Assembly: GCA_019247515.1 (NCBI GenBank)
Contig: JAFAOS010000466.1
Span: 1 to 41,428, forward strand
Reading direction: 5' to 3'
Length of the DNA stretch: 41,428 nt
Source of the DNA: Chloroflexota bacterium
GTDB lineage: Bacteria; Chloroflexota; UBA6077; CF-72
Below the pieces are notes generated by a model. The model was not told the DNA's origin. It ran no database searches and saw nothing but the letters and a program-made list of their open reading frames with translations. Below, piece after piece: positions 1 through 8,945 of the stretch; position 1 is the stretch's first letter; the number at the start of each line of letters is the position of its first letter. A program made the translations under genes and the position numbers.

Positions 1-1
1 G

Positions 2-355
2 CCGCCGGAGCTCAAGGTCCGGGGGCGGGAGGGCAAGTGGCTGCTGAGGCGGGCGGCCCGGGGGTGGGTGCCCGACGCCGTGCTCGACCGGCCCAAGATG
101 GGTTTCGGCGTCCCCGTGGGGGAATGGCTGCGCGGCGAGCTCGAGGACCTCGTGCACGACACGCTGACCGACGGGACGGCACGCAGCCGGCCGTACTTCG
201 ACCCGGCCGCCGTCGGCCGGCTCATCGCCGAGCACGAGTCGGGCGCCGACCACGGCGCCCGGGTGTGGGCGCTGGTGGTCTTCGAGCTGTGGCACCGGAC
301 CTTCGTCGACGGGGGGGTCCCGGCATCCGCCCCGGTCGGGCGGAGCCTCCGGTGA
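2..355 (+). CDS. Asparagine synthase-like amidotransferase, C-terminal end (partial)
   Basis: The reading frame is open from the left edge and ends at TGA 353-355, so only the last 117 residues are seen. They match the C-terminus of the AsnB synthetase domain: a stretch K-W-L-L-R-R-A followed by P-D-A-V-L-D-R-P-K-M-G-F-G-V-P and W-L-R-G-E-L, the usual pattern of the ATP-dependent amide-forming half. In the family this domain activates a carboxylate with ATP and transfers ammonia from the glutaminase half, which lies outside the window. A second complete AsnB homologue sits 2 kb downstream, so this copy probably amidates a sugar or uronic acid of the polysaccharide rather than serving asparagine supply (inference). 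The next gene starts inside its stop codon. Confidence 0.8.
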   Translation, partial: PPELKVRGREGKWLLRRAARGWVPDAVLDRPKMGFGVPVGEWLRGELEDLVHDTLTDGTARSRPYFDPAAVGRLIAEHESGADHGARVWALVVFELWHRTFVDGGVPASAPVGRSLR

Positions 356-1569
356 GCGAGCCGGTCCGGCTCCTGCGGGTCATCACGCGGCTCAACATCG
401 GCGGCCCGGCGATCCACGCGGTGCTGCTCACCACCGCGCTCGACGACGGCGCCGTGTTCACCTCGACGCTCGTGGCGGGCGCCACCGCGCCCCACGAGGG
501 CGACATGCTCGACTTCGCGCGCGCGCACGATGTGGAGCCGCTCCTGGTGCCCGCGCTTGGTCGCGAGATCAGCCCTGCTGACGATCTCGTGTCGCTGGCG
601 CGCATGGTCCAGATCATCCGCGGCCTCAAGCCAGACGTCGTGCACACGCACATGGCCAAGGCGGGTACGGTCGGTCGCCTGGCGGCGCACGTCTGCGGCG
701 TGCCCCTGATCGTGCACACCTACCACGGCCACGTCTTTCACGGCTACTTCAGCCCAACGAAGACGCGCGTCTTTCTGGGCATCGAGCGCGCGCTCGGCCT
801 GGCAACCGACCGCATTGTCGTCGTCGGCGATGGTCAGCGCGACGAGATTGCCAGCTACGGAGTGGCGCCGAGTCACAAGCTCGAACCGATCCGTCTCGGA
901 CTCGAGCTGGGCCAGTTTCTGCACGCCGAGGACGCGCGGGGCGCACTTCGACGCGAGCTGGGTATTCAGTCCACGACGCCGCTCATCGGCATCGTCGCCA
1001 GGTTGGTGCCCATCAAAGCCCACGAGGTCTTCTTTCAGGCGGCCAGCCGCGTGCTCCAGGACGAGCCCGAGGCGCGCTTCATCGTCGTGGGCGACGGCGA
1101 GCGGCGGGCCGAGCTCGAGCGGCTCGTCGATCGTCTGGGCATCCGCCACGCGGTGATGTTCCTGGGTTGGCGTCGCGACATGGTCAGCGTGTACGCCGAT
1201 CTCGACGTGGTGGCATTGACCTCGCTCAACGAGGGCTCACCGGTAGCGCTGATCGAGGCGCTGGCGGCGGCTCGACCGGTGGTGTCGTCGCGCGTCGGCG
1301 GCGTCCCCGAGGTGGTGGTCGAGGGGGTGACTGGTCTGACGGTGCCGCCTGCCAATCCCACCGCCACGGCCGACGGGTTGCTGAGAGTGTTGCGCGATCG
1401 TGACCTGGCGGCCAGCCTGGCCGCCGCGGGTCGACGCCACGTGTATCCCCGCTACGATTCGAGCCGCCTTGTCGACGACGTGAAGCACCTGTACCTGCGC
1501 GAGCTGGCCGTCCGCGGCCGCGTACTGCCCAGCGTCGGAGCGGCCGTGTCGATGCAGGGGGGAGGCTAG
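352..1569 (+). CDS. Glycosyltransferase family 4
   Basis: A 405-residue GT-B fold glycosyltransferase. The N-terminal half has the glycine-rich acceptor-side loop (R-L-N-I-G-G-P-A near residue 15) and an H-T-H-M-A-K-A-G segment typical of this group. The C-terminal half has the nucleotide-sugar region G-I-V-A-R-L-V-P-I-K and the E-x7-E motif E-G-S-P-V-A-L-I-E. It would transfer a sugar from an NDP donor to a growing lipid-linked glycan at the inner face of the membrane. The open frame extends further upstream, but GTG 352 is chosen because it overlaps the preceding TGA (GTGA) and gives a normal family length. Donor and acceptor cannot be told from sequence. Confidence 0.88.
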   Translation: MSEPVRLLRVITRLNIGGPAIHAVLLTTALDDGAVFTSTLVAGATAPHEGDMLDFARAHDVEPLLVPALGREISPADDLVSLARMVQIIRGLKPDVVHTHMAKAGTVGRLAAHVCGVPLIVHTYHGHVFHGYFSPTKTRVFLGIERALGLATDRIVVVGDGQRDEIASYGVAPSHKLEPIRLGLELGQFLHAEDARGALRRELGIQSTTPLIGIVARLVPIKAHEVFFQAASRVLQDEPEARFIVVGDGERRAELERLVDRLGIRHAVMFLGWRRDMVSVYADLDVVALTSLNEGSPVALIEALAAARPVVSSRVGGVPEVVVEGVTGLTVPPANPTATADGLLRVLRDRDLAASLAAAGRRHVYPRYDSSRLVDDVKHLYLRELAVRGRVLPSVGAAVSMQGGG

Positions 1570-2561
1570 TGGCCCGAGCACTGGTGACGGGCGGCGCCGG
1601 GTTCATCGGTTCGCATCTCGTCGAGCGTCTGACGCGGCGCGGCGACGACGTCACCGTCCTGGACGACCTGTCGACCGGGCGGCGCGCCAACCTCAATAGC
1701 GTGGAGGATGAAAAAGGGTTCTGCCTGGTCGAAGGCTCGGTGCTGGACGCGCCGCTGGTCGACAGGCTCGTGGCCGAGTGCGACGTCGTCTACCACCTCG
1801 CCGCGGCCGTTGGCGTCAACTGGGTGCTGCGCCACCCGCTGCGCTCGCTCGAGACCAATATCCAGGGCACCCAGCACGTCCTGCGCGCGTGCGCTGAAGT
1901 TGACGGTGGCCGCCGCGTGCTGATCGCGTCGACCTCCGAGGTGTACGGCAAGAACGACAAAGACGCGCTTGCCGAAGACGACGACCGCGTCCTTGGCTCG
2001 GCGCGGCTGTCGCGCTGGTTCTACTCGTCGGCCAAGGCGATCGACGAGGCGTTTGCACTGGCGTACTGGCAGGAGCGCCAACTGCCGGTGACCGTGGTCC
2101 GACTGTTCAATACGGTCGGACCCCGCCAGACCGGACGTTACGGGATGGTCGTGCCGCGCTTCGTGCGCTGGGCGCTGCACGGCGAGCCGCTGCGCGTCTA
2201 TGGCGACGGGCAGCAGAGCCGCTGCTTCACGAACGTCAACGACGTGGTGCGCGCGATGACCGCGCTCATGGACACGCCAGCGTCGGTCGGCGAGATCTTC
2301 AACATCGGCCAGCCGCGTGAAATCCGCATCATTGACCTGGCGCGGCGGATCATCGAGTTGTGCGAGAGCAGCTCTGAGGTGAAACTGGTCCCGTACCACG
2401 CGGAGGAGGCGTATGGCGAACGCGCTGTCGGCTACGAGGACATGCGTCGACGGGTGCCGGATGCATCCAAACTTTTTGCCGTGACGGGCTTTCGCCCGAG
2501 CATCGAGCTGGAGCAAACGCTGCGCGAGGTGATCGACTACGAAATGGCCGCTGACTCCTAG
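1569..2561 (+). CDS. NAD-dependent nucleotide-sugar epimerase/dehydratase
   Basis: A 330-residue extended short-chain dehydrogenase. It begins with the NAD-binding G-G-A-G-F-I-G near residue 10 and has an S-T-S-E-V-Y-G strand and a Y-S-S-A-K (YxxxK) catalytic pair. Downstream are R-L-F-N-T-V-G-P-R and Y-G-D-G-Q-Q-S-R, all typical of UDP-glucose 4-epimerase, UDP-xylose synthase and related enzymes. The role would be to convert a nucleotide sugar for the flanking transferases. GTG 1569 shares one base with the previous TAG. Whether it epimerises, dehydrates or decarboxylates cannot be decided here. Confidence 0.87.
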   Translation: MARALVTGGAGFIGSHLVERLTRRGDDVTVLDDLSTGRRANLNSVEDEKGFCLVEGSVLDAPLVDRLVAECDVVYHLAAAVGVNWVLRHPLRSLETNIQGTQHVLRACAEVDGGRRVLIASTSEVYGKNDKDALAEDDDRVLGSARLSRWFYSSAKAIDEAFALAYWQERQLPVTVVRLFNTVGPRQTGRYGMVVPRFVRWALHGEPLRVYGDGQQSRCFTNVNDVVRAMTALMDTPASVGEIFNIGQPREIRIIDLARRIIELCESSSEVKLVPYHAEEAYGERAVGYEDMRRRVPDASKLFAVTGFRPSIELEQTLREVIDYEMAADS

Positions 2562-2563
2562 CC

Positions 2564-4498
2564 ATGTGTGGCATCTGCGGCGTCGCCAACCTCGATCCCC
2601 GCGCCGACGCGATCAGCCCGGCGCGGCTGCGCGCCATGGCCGACACGCTGCGCCACCGCGGCCCGGATTCCGACGGCTTCTACGTCTCCGAAGACAGAAG
2701 CCTCGGCCTCGGCTTCCGCCGTCTCAGCATCGTCGACCTCGCCACCGGCGATCAGCCCATGGTCAACGAGGACGACAGCGTGTGGCTCGCCTTCAACGGC
2801 GAGATCTACAACCACGCCGACCATCGACCAGCTCTGGAGTCGCGCGGCCACCGCTTCCGGTCGCGGTGCGACGCCGAGGTCGTCCTGCACCTCTACGAGG
2901 AATACGGCGCCGACTGCATCCACCACCTGCGCGGCATGTTCGCCTTCGCGTTGTGGGACGCCCGCCGACGCCAACTGCTGCTGGCCCGCGACCGCATTGG
3001 CGTCAAGCCGCTGTACTACGCCACGACGCCGAACGCGCTGATCTTCGGCTCCGAGATCAAAGCGCTCTTTGCCCACCCGGACCTGCAACCACGCCTGAAC
3101 GAGTCAGCGCTCAGCCTGTACCTGACGTTCGCCGCCACGCCGGCGCCCGAGACCCTTTTCGAGGGCGTGCACAAGCTGCCGGCCGGCCACCGGCTCATCG
3201 TCGACCTCAATTCCGGTCGCCAGCGGCTGGAGCGCTACTGGGAGGCCCTGCCCGACCCTTCGGAACGTGCCCGCCGTCGACAGCCCGAGGAGTACGTGGA
3301 GCGCCTCGAGTCCCTGGTCCGCGAGTCGATCGGCCTGCGCATGATGAGCGACGTCCCGTACGGCGCGTTTCTGTCTGGCGGTGTCGACTCTAGCCTGAAC
3401 GTGGCGCTCATGGCCGAGCTGGCCGACCGTACCGTCTCTACCTATTCGGTCGCCATCGACGGAGACCCAACCTCCGACGAGCTGCGCTTCGCCCGATCGG
3501 TGGCCGAGCGCTACGGCACGCGCCACCATGAGGTCGTCATCGGCGAGCAGGATTTTCTGAGTTACCTCCCCGAGCTGGTGTGGCACCAGGACGAGCCGCT
3601 CGCCGACCCTGTCTGCGTGCCGCTGCACGCGATCTCCGAAGCCGCTCGGGCCGCCGGCACGCGGGTCATCCAGGTCGGCGAGGGCTCGGACGAATTGTTT
3701 TCGGGCTACACCAGCTACGCGTTCTTTACCGATTTTCACCGCCGCGTGTGGCAACCCTATTTGCGCTTGCCGAGTCCGGTGCGCCGCGCGGCGGCCGCCT
3801 CCCTGGCCCCGTTGATGACCCTGGACCGCGCCGACGTCCTGCGGCGCGGCGCCGACCACGGCGAGCTGTTCTGGGGCGGCGCGATCCCCTTCTACGACAC
3901 CCACAAGCACAGACTGCTGCGCGACGGCGGCGACCGAGCCGGCCAGGACGCGGTCGCCGCCCTGTACGCCCAGGTCGATCGCGGCGTGCAGCGGCCGTCG
4001 CAGCTCGATCGCATGATCGGTATCGAATTGCGTCAGCGCTTGCCAGAGCTGCTGTTGATGCGCGTCGACAAGGTCACGATGGGCTCGTCACTCGAAGCAC
4101 GCGTGCCGTATCTCGACCACAAGCTTGTCGAGTTTGCGCTGGCGATTCCATCCGAGATGAAGTACCGCGACGGGGTCACCAAGTGGGTGCTCAAGCGCGT
4201 CGCGGAGCGCGTCGGCCTGCAGCGTGAGCTGGTCTATCGCCGCAAGCGCGGCTTCTGCGGCTCGGCGACCAACATGCTCAGCCCAGGGTTGCTCGCGCGT
4301 GCCGAGCAGGACATTCTGGACTCGGCATTCGCTCGCTCGCGATTCAACCTGGGCTATGTTCGGCAGATGCTGGCCGAGCAACACGCCGGCCGAGCCGACC
4401 ACAACTTTCGCATCTGGACGCTCTGGAACCTGGTGGCCTGGCACGCCTGCTGGTTCGAGGGCTCGCGGCCACGGGCCGCCGAGCCTAGCCTGGTCTGA
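2564..4498 (+). CDS. asnB: Asparagine synthase (glutamine-hydrolysing)-like amidotransferase
   Basis: A full-length 644-residue class II amidotransferase. It starts M-C-G-I-C-G, so Cys2 is the glutaminase nucleophile after Met removal, and has the R-H-R-G-P-D loop near residue 30 and F-N-G-E-I-Y-N. The synthetase half carries the pyrophosphate loop S-G-G-V-D-S-S near residue 270 and the C-terminal R-V-P-Y-L-D and K-R-G-F pattern. The family makes asparagine from aspartate and glutamine, but cluster-borne copies often amidate uronic acids. The start lies two bases after the preceding stop. The 3' end overlaps the convergent methyltransferase by 14 bp. Confidence 0.9.
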   Translation: MCGICGVANLDPRADAISPARLRAMADTLRHRGPDSDGFYVSEDRSLGLGFRRLSIVDLATGDQPMVNEDDSVWLAFNGEIYNHADHRPALESRGHRFRSRCDAEVVLHLYEEYGADCIHHLRGMFAFALWDARRRQLLLARDRIGVKPLYYATTPNALIFGSEIKALFAHPDLQPRLNESALSLYLTFAATPAPETLFEGVHKLPAGHRLIVDLNSGRQRLERYWEALPDPSERARRRQPEEYVERLESLVRESIGLRMMSDVPYGAFLSGGVDSSLNVALMAELADRTVSTYSVAIDGDPTSDELRFARSVAERYGTRHHEVVIGEQDFLSYLPELVWHQDEPLADPVCVPLHAISEAARAAGTRVIQVGEGSDELFSGYTSYAFFTDFHRRVWQPYLRLPSPVRRAAAASLAPLMTLDRADVLRRGADHGELFWGGAIPFYDTHKHRLLRDGGDRAGQDAVAALYAQVDRGVQRPSQLDRMIGIELRQRLPELLLMRVDKVTMGSSLEARVPYLDHKLVEFALAIPSEMKYRDGVTKWVLKRVAERVGLQRELVYRRKRGFCGSATNMLSPGLLARAEQDILDSAFARSRFNLGYVRQMLAEQHAGRADHNFRIWTLWNLVAWHACWFEGSRPRAAEPSLV

Positions 4499-5210
4499 AG
4501 GCGCGGCAGATGAAGTTCTCGGTCCAGATCATCTGACGCTTACCGGTTTCGATGTGGCGCACCGTGTTGGCGATGACTTTGACGGCGGCCCACAGCGCCA
4601 CGTCCAGCCTGCCGCGGACCCTGACCGGGACCGGTCCGGTCTCGTAGAACGTCAGGTTCTGGAAACCGACCGACCTGAGCAGTTGGCCGAGGGACTCGGG
4701 GGTGAAGATCGTCTGATGCGTCAGGTCGCCGTAGATCACCTGACCGGGCAGCAGGCCCGCGCCATTGGCGGTCTGGATGATCAGCCGGCCGCCGGGCCGC
4801 ATTGCCGCGAAGACGTAATGCGCCAGGTGCGTGAGCTCCTCGCGAGTGAAGTGCTCGAGGACGTCCACGACCAGGATGGCATCAAAGCATTCGGAGTTCG
4901 TCGCCAGATAGGCGAGCGCATCGTGCTGTTCGGCTCGGACGCCGCGCCGCTGCGCGAGGGCGATCTGCTCGGCGGAGATGTCAACGCCGAGAGCGTGCGA
5001 GAGTCCGCGCCGTCCGAGGTATGCGAGCAAGCCGCCCGAGCCGCAGCCCAGGTCCAGGATGGCGGCGCCAGGCTCGAGCCCGGCGAGCAGGGGCAAGAAC
5101 TTGTGGTCCCAGAAGACGAACGCACCCTCGAGATGCTGGCTTTCGGGCTCGCCCTTGAAAGTAGAGACATACCCGCGGTAGAGGCCCGCCCGAAAGTCAC
5201 CGGCTGCCAT
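4485..5210 (-). CDS. Class I SAM-dependent methyltransferase
   Basis: The 241-residue product has the SAM-binding motif I, L-D-L-G-C-G-S-G-G, near residue 50, followed by G-V-D-I-S and the acidic post-motif V-V-D-V-L-E-H-F. This resembles UbiG-like and sugar or O-antigen methyltransferases. It is the only minus-strand gene in the first 19 kb. The frame is open further upstream but that part has no family character, and ATG 5210 is the natural start. That ATG overlaps the ATG at 5209 of the divergent flippase frame, so little promoter space separates the two genes unless the flippase starts later. It could methylate the glycan or its lipid carrier (inference). Confidence 0.8.
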   Translation of the reverse strand: MAAGDFRAGLYRGYVSTFKGEPESQHLEGAFVFWDHKFLPLLAGLEPGAAILDLGCGSGGLLAYLGRRGLSHALGVDISAEQIALAQRRGVRAEQHDALAYLATNSECFDAILVVDVLEHFTREELTHLAHYVFAAMRPGGRLIIQTANGAGLLPGQVIYGDLTHQTIFTPESLGQLLRSVGFQNLTFYETGPVPVRVRGRLDVALWAAVKVIANTVRHIETGKRQMIWTENFICRAFRPG

Positions 5211-6540
5211 GCCACCGGTGAGCGTAAGTGAAAACAATTTCTGTGGATCAGTCGTGACTTTCGCGCGCCAGTCGCTGGGCAGCCTCCTGGCGCTCCTCTT
5301 CGGGGTCGCCGTCTCCATCCTCCTGCCGCGCGTGCTCGGCCCCGAGGCCCGCGGCGAGTACCAGCTCGCGGTCAAGGTCGCCGGCCTGGTCCTGGCCGTC
5401 GCCCAGTGGGGCATCCCCGAAGTCCTACTGCAGGCTCTGGCCGACCGACGGGTGAGCCAGGGCGCGCTGATCGGCACCTCGCTGGTCCTCGGCGTCTCTG
5501 GAGCGCTTGTTGTCGCCGTCGCACTGGCGGCCGCGTACCCCCTCGTCCAGGACAATCTTCTCAGGGGCGTCGAACCCGTCCTGCTGGTGCTCACCCTGGG
5601 CGGCTCCGCCGTATCGTTGATCGGCTTGCTGAGCCGCCGTTTCATCCAGCTCGGCGGCCGCGTGGACGTCTACAACGGCCTGGACATTGCCCGAACGGCC
5701 CTGTTCCTGGTCCTGGTGGTCATCGGCGGCGTCCTGATTCCGCAGCAGGCGCTCGGTCCGACCGTTGCGTGGTTGGTGGGTGAGGTCGCGCTGGCCGCGG
5801 TGGCCACGACATTCCTCTGGCGAAAGACTCATGCGACGACCACCTGGTCTGTGCAGCCGGGACTGGGCCGGGAGCTGGCCACCGCTGGAGCGCCAATCCA
5901 GTTCGGGCTGCTCGGCATGTTCATCGGCAGTGAAGGCGGCGCCTTCGTCCTCAACGCCAGCCTGGACGTCTCGGCGGTCGGCATCTACAGCGTGGCGCTG
6001 TCGGTCTCGCGCCTGGTGTTGCAGATCTCGGTGGCGCTCAGGACCGCGCTCCAGCCCAGGCTACTGGCCAACGAGCGCGACTCCGCGGCGATGACCGCGC
6101 GGGTGACCCGCCATGGACTGCTGTGGATGGTGACCATCGCGTGCGGCCTGGCGCTCGGGTCGCCTCTGGCGGGATTCATTTTCGGCCGCGACTTCTCTGC
6201 CGTCGGCCCCATCCTGGTCATCCTGCTGCCCGGCATGGTCGCGTACGGCGTGTGGCAGCTGCTGGCGAGCCACCTGCTGCGCATCGGTCGACGCGGGTTT
6301 CTGGCCTGGGTCGCCTGGCTGTTCGGCGTGACCTCGATGCTGCTCCAGGCGGTGGGCGCTCAGGCGTTCGGCCTCGCCGGCGCCGCGTTCGGCCTGAGCG
6401 CCGCCTACCTGCTGGCGACCCTGGTGGTGCTGGTGGCCTTCGTCCAGCTCAGCGGCCGACCCGTCCGCGAGCTCCTGCCGGCCCCGGGCGACCTGGCCTT
6501 CTACGTCGGGCTGACGCGGCGCGCGCTCGCCACGCGCTGA
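5209..6540 (+). CDS. Polysaccharide flippase (MOP/Wzx-like membrane protein)
   Basis: A protein of up to 443 residues with about 12 hydrophobic segments spread along its length, in the manner of the MOP superfamily (Wzx, oligosaccharide flippase). The start of the family region is F-A-R-Q-S-L-G-S-L-L followed by L-L-P-R-V-L-G-P-E-A-R-G-E-Y, a recognisable Wzx N-terminus. It would move lipid-linked repeat units across the cytoplasmic membrane. Three starts are possible: ATG 5209, GTG 5218 and GTG 5254. The stretch 5221-5250 is less GC-rich than its surroundings and may be promoter or leader, which would favour 5254. It lies among glycosyltransferase genes on the + strand. Confidence 0.85.
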   Translation: MPPVSVSENNFCGSVVTFARQSLGSLLALLFGVAVSILLPRVLGPEARGEYQLAVKVAGLVLAVAQWGIPEVLLQALADRRVSQGALIGTSLVLGVSGALVVAVALAAAYPLVQDNLLRGVEPVLLVLTLGGSAVSLIGLLSRRFIQLGGRVDVYNGLDIARTALFLVLVVIGGVLIPQQALGPTVAWLVGEVALAAVATTFLWRKTHATTTWSVQPGLGRELATAGAPIQFGLLGMFIGSEGGAFVLNASLDVSAVGIYSVALSVSRLVLQISVALRTALQPRLLANERDSAAMTARVTRHGLLWMVTIACGLALGSPLAGFIFGRDFSAVGPILVILLPGMVAYGVWQLLASHLLRIGRRGFLAWVAWLFGVTSMLLQAVGAQAFGLAGAAFGLSAAYLLATLVVLVAFVQLSGRPVRELLPAPGDLAFYVGLTRRALATR

Positions 6541-6553
6541 TCGACAGACCACG

Positions 6554-7708
6554 GTGCGCTCGTTGCTGCTGGCGGCCAGCTTTCCCCCGGCGGCGGGCGG
6601 GGTGGAGACGCTGCTGTATGCGACGAACCGCCGGTTGGCGGAGCCGCCGCTCGTGCTGGCGCCAGCCCCCGCTGCCGCCCCGGACATCTGCGTTCGCGCC
6701 ATCGACACGTCGCCCGCCGCGAAGCTCGCGTACCGCCCACTCTGGCGTCTGCACCCGTCGCTCCACTACCTCCAGACGTTTTTCGTGCCCACCCTGCGAG
6801 CCGCTCGCGCGTGGCGACCCGAGGTGATTCAGGCAGGCCACGTGTACATGGCGCCGCTCGCCAGACTCACCGCCCGTCGGCTTCGAATCCCCTACGTCGT
6901 GTATGCGTACGGGCAGGAAGTCTGGCGTGGTGGGCGCGCCGTGGGTGTCCGCCGCTTGGACCACTGGTTGCGAGGCGGCGCCTTGCAGGCGGCGAGTCGC
7001 GTGCTGGTGCCCGGAAGCTTCACGGCTGGCCTGCTGCGCGACTGGGACGTCGGCTGTGAGCGCATCGTGCAGGTCCCGTATGGCGCCGACCCGCGCCCAC
7101 AGGCGCCGCCACCAACGGGTACCTCGCTGCTGACCGTCGGCCGCCTGGTCCCGCGCAAGGGGGTCGACGTCGTCGTGCGTGCGTTACGTCGGCTGCCAAC
7201 GCACGTTGCCTATCGCGTGGTGGGCAGCGGACCGGACCTCGCGCGCCTTAGGCAACTCGCAGCCGATGAGGGTGTGGCGGGGCGCGTCGCATTTCTGGGC
7301 CGCGTCGAGGCGCAGCGGCTCGCCGAGGAATACCAGCGCTGCGCGATCTACGTCCAGCCCTCGCGTCGCACGGCCGATGGCCAGCTCGAAGGCTACGGCC
7401 TGGTCTACTTCGAGGCCGCCGCCTGGGGTCGGCCGGTGATCGCCGGGCGCTCAGGCGGCGAGGTCGACGCCGTGGTCGACGGCACAACGGGTGTGCTGGT
7501 CGACGGGGCCTCGGTCGATGCCGTGACCTCGGCCATCAGCTCGCTCCTGCTGGACACCGAGCGGATGGCGCGGCTTGGGGCCGCGGGCCGCCACCGCGTC
7601 GAGACGACCCACAACTGGACGCGCGCCGCGGCCGTCGTCGACGCCGCCCTGGTGGGTCTCGCTCTCCCTCTCCCTCTGGGAGAGGCTTTATCAAGGGGTG
7701 AGGGATGA
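6554..7708 (+). CDS. Glycosyltransferase family 4
   Basis: A 384-residue GT-B transferase beginning at GTG 6554, 13 bases after the flippase stop. It shows the N-terminal A-S-F-P-P-A-A-G-G-V-E loop, the donor-site segment T-V-G-R-L-V-P-R-K-G-V-D, and the E-x7-E motif within E-G-Y-G-L-V-Y-F-E. This arrangement resembles PimB-type and other lipid-linked-glycan mannosyltransferases, but the sugar cannot be assigned. The last ~15 residues (L-P-L-P-L-G-E-A-L-S-R-G-E-G) have no family character. They are the translation of a hairpin element inserted across the 3' end, so the ancestral gene probably ended a little earlier. Confidence 0.87.
   Translation: MRSLLLAASFPPAAGGVETLLYATNRRLAEPPLVLAPAPAAAPDICVRAIDTSPAAKLAYRPLWRLHPSLHYLQTFFVPTLRAARAWRPEVIQAGHVYMAPLARLTARRLRIPYVVYAYGQEVWRGGRAVGVRRLDHWLRGGALQAASRVLVPGSFTAGLLRDWDVGCERIVQVPYGADPRPQAPPPTGTSLLTVGRLVPRKGVDVVVRALRRLPTHVAYRVVGSGPDLARLRQLAADEGVAGRVAFLGRVEAQRLAEEYQRCAIYVQPSRRTADGQLEGYGLVYFEAAAWGRPVIAGRSGGEVDAVVDGTTGVLVDGASVDAVTSAISSLLLDTERMARLGAAGRHRVETTHNWTRAAAVVDAALVGLALPLPLGEALSRGEG
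7667..7706. repeat. CT/GA-rich hairpin element at the end of the glycosyltransferase gene
   Basis: CCTCTCCC (7667-7674) and GGGAGAGG (7678-7685) form a perfect 8-bp stem with a 3-nt loop. They are followed by AAGGGGTGAGGG (7694-7705), which partly complements the CT-rich run upstream. Similar hairpins of the type CCCTCTCCC...GGGAGAGGG with a GTGAGGG tail occur dispersed in many GC-rich genomes (general knowledge, not checked). No T-run follows, so an intrinsic terminator is unlikely. It lies between two co-directional transferase genes and could act as a processing or stability element. Confidence 0.6.
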
Positions 7709-7727
7709 CGTTTCCAAGGGAGACTCG

Positions 7728-8945
7728 GTGACGGCCCCCATCCGCCTCCTGGCGGTGCATCAGGGCGGCGGCATTGGCGGCGCGCCCGTTTCGCTCCTCA
7801 AGCTGCTCGCCGCGCTCGATCCTACCGAATTCGAAGCGCACGCGGTCTTCACCGAAAGCGGCGACGTGCTCGACTACGCGCGGGCGGTGGGCGTCTCGGC
7901 CGACGTCGTGCCCACCGGCGGCGCGTTTTTTTACTCGGCGCACGCGCGGCTCGGCGTGCGCTCGATCAGCCGATTTATCCGTACATTTCCGCGCGCGGTG
8001 CACCTTGCCCGCCGCGCGCTGCGCCAGAACCGCCCCGACCTCGTCCACCTCAACACCAGCGTCCTGCTCGCCTGGGCCGCCGCCGCCCGCCGCGAGCGCC
8101 TGCCGCTTGTCTGGGTCGTCCGCGAAGTCCTCGGGCCGAACCGCTGGCTGCGCGCCTGGCACGCCGGCTTCATTGCCCGACACGCGCGCAGAATCGTGGC
8201 CATCTCCGATTCGGTCGCCGCGTGCCTGCCGCGTTCAGCTCGCGTCGACCGTGTCGACAATGCCGTCGATCTCGGCGACTTCCGCCTCGACCTGCTGGCC
8301 GAGCGGCCAGCTATCCGATCGGAGCTCAGCATCGCGCCCGAGGCCCAGGTGGTGATGGTCGTGGGCTCGGTCCAGCACCCCAAGGGCCACTGGCTCATCC
8401 TGGATGCGCTGCCCGCCTTTCCCCCTCAGGCGGAGCTGGTGCTGGTCACTGGCGGCGTGGATGCCCACACCTACGCCCACCAACCCCGGGGCCGCGTCAA
8501 GCGCGCGCTGCGCCTGCCGCTCGACAACCTCGACGCGTTCATGCGCGACGCGCGCCACCGCGGCCTGGCCGATCGCATCACGGTGACCGGCTTCCAACGC
8601 GATGTCGCGCGGGCGATCGCAGCGTCGGACGTGCTCGTGTTTCCGAGCCTCGAGCCCGAAGGATTTGGCCGACCTATCATCGAGGCCATGGCGCTGGAGC
8701 GGCCGGTGGTGGCCACCGACGTGGGGCCCAGTCGCGACCTGCTCGGCCTCGGCACGGGTCGGCTGGTGCCGCCCGAGCCGACCGCGCTGGCGAACGCCGT
8801 CGTGGATCTGCTCGACTCACCCGACACCCGCCAGCGGATGGGTCGCGCCGGACGCGCTCGCGTCGAGGCGTGCTTCAGCCTGGAACGCCAGGTGGCGCAG
8901 ATGTCGGCGGTCTATCGCCAGGCGCTCGAGCGGAAGCGTGTTTGA
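7728..8945 (+). CDS. Glycosyltransferase family 4
   Basis: A 405-residue GT-B glycosyltransferase. The N-terminal loop reads H-Q-G-G-G-I-G-G-A-P-V-S-L, the donor domain begins near V-M-V-V-G-S-V-Q-H-P-K-G, and the E-x7-E motif is E-G-F-G-R-P-I-I-E. GTG 7728 is chosen because AGGGAGA stands 4 bases upstream at a usable Shine-Dalgarno distance and because upstream codons translate the hairpin element rather than protein. GTG 7698 is an in-frame alternative. The stop overlaps the next start by 8 bases, so translation is probably coupled. Sugar specificity is unknown. Confidence 0.87.
   Translation: MTAPIRLLAVHQGGGIGGAPVSLLKLLAALDPTEFEAHAVFTESGDVLDYARAVGVSADVVPTGGAFFYSAHARLGVRSISRFIRTFPRAVHLARRALRQNRPDLVHLNTSVLLAWAAAARRERLPLVWVVREVLGPNRWLRAWHAGFIARHARRIVAISDSVAACLPRSARVDRVDNAVDLGDFRLDLLAERPAIRSELSIAPEAQVVMVVGSVQHPKGHWLILDALPAFPPQAELVLVTGGVDAHTYAHQPRGRVKRALRLPLDNLDAFMRDARHRGLADRITVTGFQRDVARAIAASDVLVFPSLEPEGFGRPIIEAMALERPVVATDVGPSRDLLGLGTGRLVPPEPTALANAVVDLLDSPDTRQRMGRAGRARVEACFSLERQVAQMSAVYRQALERKRV

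Noticed and set aside
37-351. N-terminal extension of the first glycosyltransferase
   Set aside because: Arg/Pro/Gly-rich out-of-frame shadow of the asparagine-synthase end; the family N-terminus begins at GTG 352.
1566-2516. 316-codon minus-strand frame opposite the epimerase gene
   Set aside because: Antisense shadow typical of GC-rich genes; the + strand product has clear SDR motifs.
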